Origin: MKUN01 sp964481425
GTDB taxonomy: Bacteria > Bacteroidota > Bacteroidia > Chitinophagales > Chitinophagaceae
Length of the DNA stretch: 64,000 nt
Direction: 5' to 3'
Assembly (NCBI GenBank): GCA_964481425.1
Contig: CAYZTM010000019.1
Location: 1-64,000, forward strand
Shown: one piece after another, positions 61,794 to 64,000 of the stretch
Numbering within the stretch: the stretch's first letter is position 1
Layout: each line of letters begins with the position of its first letter
Program-made: the position numbers and the translations under genes
Notes under the pieces: generated by a model
What the model was told of the DNA's origin: nothing
Databases searched by the model: none
The model's input: the letters and a program-made list of their open reading frames with translations, nothing else

Positions 61794-61801
61794 TATTTTT
61801 G
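61794..61801 (+). promoter_or_regulatory. Promoter -7 box of the GH16 gene
   Basis: TATTTTTG, a perfect match, 87 bp before the ATG at 61889. Confidence 0.55.
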
Positions 61802-61888
61802 CAAAACTACTTATGTGCCGAGAGCCATCGCGCTACATATTTCACCAAATAGAAACAATGACCCTATATTGCGACCAGGCAAAACAAT

Positions 61889-62788
61889 ATGAACAAGCAG
61901 AAAAACATCTTCATGGCAACACTGCTCAGCCTGCTTTCTTTGCAGGGCGGGGCGCAAACTACGTTTCCCGCCGGAACCAGCCTTTGCGACACCGGCAGCT
62001 GGAAAATGGTATGGCATGATGAGTTCGATGGCGCTGGTCTTGATGCCTCGAAATGGTACACCTGGACCCCCTCCTGGAATCCTAAGACCCAACGACAGGA
62101 TACCTTTGCACGTACTGCCTACACCCGGAGGGGTAGCGGCGTGCTCTACGTAGATAGCAATGTATATGTGAGCGATGGTACCTGCAAACTGGTGGCCCGG
62201 TACCAGCCCACCCAATGGATAGCGGAGAATGATACGGGCGGCAGCGATACTGTACGTAAAGATTATGTATCGGGTCTCATCCACACCTGGGCCCGCTCCT
62301 TTGGCCCGGGCCGCTTCGAGATACGCTGCCGGCTGCCGGAGGCCAAAAAGGACGTGCATGCCACCTTCTGGATATGGGGCGATGCCAACCGGAACGAAAT
62401 AGACTTCTTTGAATGGTATGGCAAAAAACACCGGAACACCAGTGTGGTGCACTTCTGGGGCAAAGAGGGTGAACGGCACGATGGCGATATATTCCGCTTC
62501 AATGCCTCAGGCTGGCATACCTACACCTGCGACTGGGACCATAACTTCATACGGCTGTATATCGATGGCGATCTGAAATACACCTTCCGCCGTTACAAAG
62601 GCAGGTATCGTGACGATTGCCACCCTAAGAACGGGAAGACCTTCAGCCTTAACCCTGCTGCGCTGGACGATATGGAGACAGGACAACTCATAGTAAGCCT
62701 CGATGCCGACAGGAAAAAGAAGATACCTGCGGGTGAAACGAGGACAATGGAAATAGATTATATACGCGTATATGAGAGAATTAAATAA
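61889..62788 (+). CDS. Glycoside hydrolase family 16 enzyme
   Basis: 299 residues with a signal peptide (FMATLLSLLSLQGGAQ). The GH16 active-site motif is NEIDFFEWYG with Glu170 (nucleophile), Asp172 and Glu175 (acid/base). Supporting motifs are WKMVWHDEFDGAGLDASKW and GRFEIRCRLP. The fold is a beta-jellyroll cutting beta-1,3 or beta-1,4 linkages in laminarin, lichenan, agar or related glycans; the substrate cannot be told. There is no carbohydrate-binding module or T9SS domain. It is divergent from the polysaccharide acetylation pair. Confidence 0.92.
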   Translation: MNKQKNIFMATLLSLLSLQGGAQTTFPAGTSLCDTGSWKMVWHDEFDGAGLDASKWYTWTPSWNPKTQRQDTFARTAYTRRGSGVLYVDSNVYVSDGTCKLVARYQPTQWIAENDTGGSDTVRKDYVSGLIHTWARSFGPGRFEIRCRLPEAKKDVHATFWIWGDANRNEIDFFEWYGKKHRNTSVVHFWGKEGERHDGDIFRFNASGWHTYTCDWDHNFIRLYIDGDLKYTFRRYKGRYRDDCHPKNGKTFSLNPAALDDMETGQLIVSLDADRKKKIPAGETRTMEIDYIRVYERIK

Positions 62789-62876
62789 GAAATGTAGGTT
62801 CTAAAGGTTGGAATTCACTATTTTTTTTTATTACATTTATGCCCAAACAAGGTATTATAAAACAAATTTTACTTCT

Positions 62877-64000
62877 ATGAAGTTGAAATACTTCCTTTTA
62901 GGTGCATTGCTTATACCAACATTAGGCCATGCACAGTCTTCTGCAAAATTGATCGGACTAACCCACAGCACTTACAGCGGCAGCTCTTTCGTGCCGGTGG
63001 ATTCTTCCTGGCTCAGCTATTCCAATGGCCGTGGCAGCGATGTATCGACCAATAATGCATTCTATCCTTCACTGCAGATGACGCCTACCGGTCAGGCAGG
63101 CACGTTCAACTACGATACATGGGCCACAGGCACTTACGACAGCGCCATGACATGGAACATGACCGGACAACACACACAGGCCTTCGATAGCGCCAGCGGT
63201 ATGTTGCTATCTGATACTTATAGCATGCCCGACAGCTCAGGCTGGAAGGACGTGTCTCGTGTTAACTACGAATACGACAGCATGGGCACCCTGCTGGCAC
63301 AGGTATCGCAAAATAAGATGGACAGCACCTGGGAGAACGTAATGCGCTATGCATATACGTACGACCCTGCACATAATATTACTTCCATCACCATGCTTAC
63401 ATGGAATGCCAGCATGTGGAACAATACCAGCAAGAACGTGTACTACTACAACTTCCTGAACAAAGTTACCAGCTCACTGGTACAGACATGGAATGATAGC
63501 AATGCAAGCTGGATGAACTCAGAACACTATATCTACTACTCTCACGATAATAACGTGACCGTTGACTCGGTTTACTACCAGCAGATGATGGCTCCCAACT
63601 GGATGACCATCACCAAAGAAGTATATGCCAACGACGGCAACAACGACGCTATTGCTCACTGGCATTACGACAATGGTATGCTGATGTGGGGCGACAGCAC
63701 TACCTACAACGGTATGCACAGCAAGACCATGCAACTGCACCAGGTTTGGGACACTGCATCAATGATGCTGGTAAGGACCAAACAATATAACTGGGCTTAC
63801 AATGCATGGAACCAACCCACAACTTATATATCCTCTACATGGGATGCTTCAGGCTTCTGGACATACAACAATACCGACATGATGACTGCTTACTACTATA
63901 TGACAGACACCAGCCTGCATGTAGCACAGTTGGCCAATGTGGCTGATGTACAGCTGTACCCCGTACCTGCACAGAATGTAATGAACCTGGACCTGAACTG
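62877..64000 (+). CDS. Secreted T9SS protein, C-terminus beyond window (partial)
   Basis: At least 374 residues from the ATG at 62877 (MKLKYFLLGALLIPTLGHAQ, signal peptide). The body consists of irregular repeats rich in Trp, Tyr, Asn and Met with the pattern W(N/D)xxxxxW...YxYxY (for example YAYTYDPAHNITSITMLTWN), like RHS/YD-type or beta-helical repeats. Near the edge, VADVQLYPVPAQNVMNLDLN is the start of a type A T9SS sorting domain, so only about 60 residues are missing. A near -7 box TACATTTA is at 62832-62839. Function unknown. Confidence 0.85.
   Translation, partial: MKLKYFLLGALLIPTLGHAQSSAKLIGLTHSTYSGSSFVPVDSSWLSYSNGRGSDVSTNNAFYPSLQMTPTGQAGTFNYDTWATGTYDSAMTWNMTGQHTQAFDSASGMLLSDTYSMPDSSGWKDVSRVNYEYDSMGTLLAQVSQNKMDSTWENVMRYAYTYDPAHNITSITMLTWNASMWNNTSKNVYYYNFLNKVTSSLVQTWNDSNASWMNSEHYIYYSHDNNVTVDSVYYQQMMAPNWMTITKEVYANDGNNDAIAHWHYDNGMLMWGDSTTYNGMHSKTMQLHQVWDTASMMLVRTKQYNWAYNAWNQPTTYISSTWDASGFWTYNNTDMMTAYYYMTDTSLHVAQLANVADVQLYPVPAQNVMNLDLN

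Overview
The window looks like chromosomal DNA of a Bacteroidota bacterium, probably in or near the Chitinophagaceae. The signs are: promoters of the Bacteroidota type (a -7 box TAnnTTTG, sometimes with an upstream TTTG or TTG); several proteins with type 9 secretion (T9SS) sorting domains of type A and of the gliding-motility type; SprB repeats; a TonB-dependent receptor; the rpmB-rpmG-DUF4295 cluster; bacillithiol genes; and few purine-rich ribosome binding sites. I noticed no rRNA, tRNA or CRISPR array.

Layout. 1-9.5 kb is housekeeping: the end of lptE, a TPR protein, secG, mltG, gapA, a DUF433/DUF5615 toxin-antitoxin pair lying between gapA and pgk, a DUF72 protein, a methyltransferase, the ribosomal cluster, and bshB1. 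9.6-11.8 kb holds a threonine-dehydrogenase-type SDR and carA. 11.9-16.4 kb is an accessory patch. It has a terminase-like HTH gene, a TetR regulator with a divergent membrane protein, an AT-rich membrane protein, and about 2 kb of intergenic DNA packed with dispersed hairpin repeats (families A to E here). 16.4-22.4 kb has a DUF2007 protein, an orphan NodU-type carbamoyltransferase, an arginase-family hydrolase in operon with a DUF885 lipoprotein, and a bacilliredoxin.

22.5-46.3 kb is mostly surface and secreted proteins: a 3,273-residue T9SS protein with 28 tandem Ig-like repeats, an Omp85-like barrel, marR-yceI, a secreted endonuclease/phosphatase facing a TonB receptor - DUF5689 lipoprotein - T9SS protein group, and a 1,390-residue SprB-repeat protein. 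46.5-57.2 kb is again largely housekeeping: an EF-G paralogue with altered GTPase motifs, a CcsA/CcmC-type protein and CcmD, glutamate dehydrogenase, aconitase, PspC, TrhO, DUF4287 and CtlX. 57.2-64 kb has a secreted peptidylarginine-deiminase-like T9SS protein convergent with ctlX, an AlgX/AlgI-like polysaccharide O-acetylation pair, a GH16 glycosidase, and a T9SS protein cut by the window edge.

How the genes fit together. gapA and pgk give lower glycolysis. bshB1 and brxA make and use bacillithiol. ctlX, the deiminase-like protein and the arginase-family enzyme point to chemistry on guanidino groups. The TonB receptor group plus nuclease suggests uptake of nucleic-acid or phosphoester material. 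The acyltransferase pair and GH16 act on cell-surface or environmental polysaccharide. The best candidates for something undescribed are the duplicated promoter element (family A) with its orphan copy feeding a hairpin array at 15.5-15.9 kb, the EF-G2-like factor, and the secreted deiminase.
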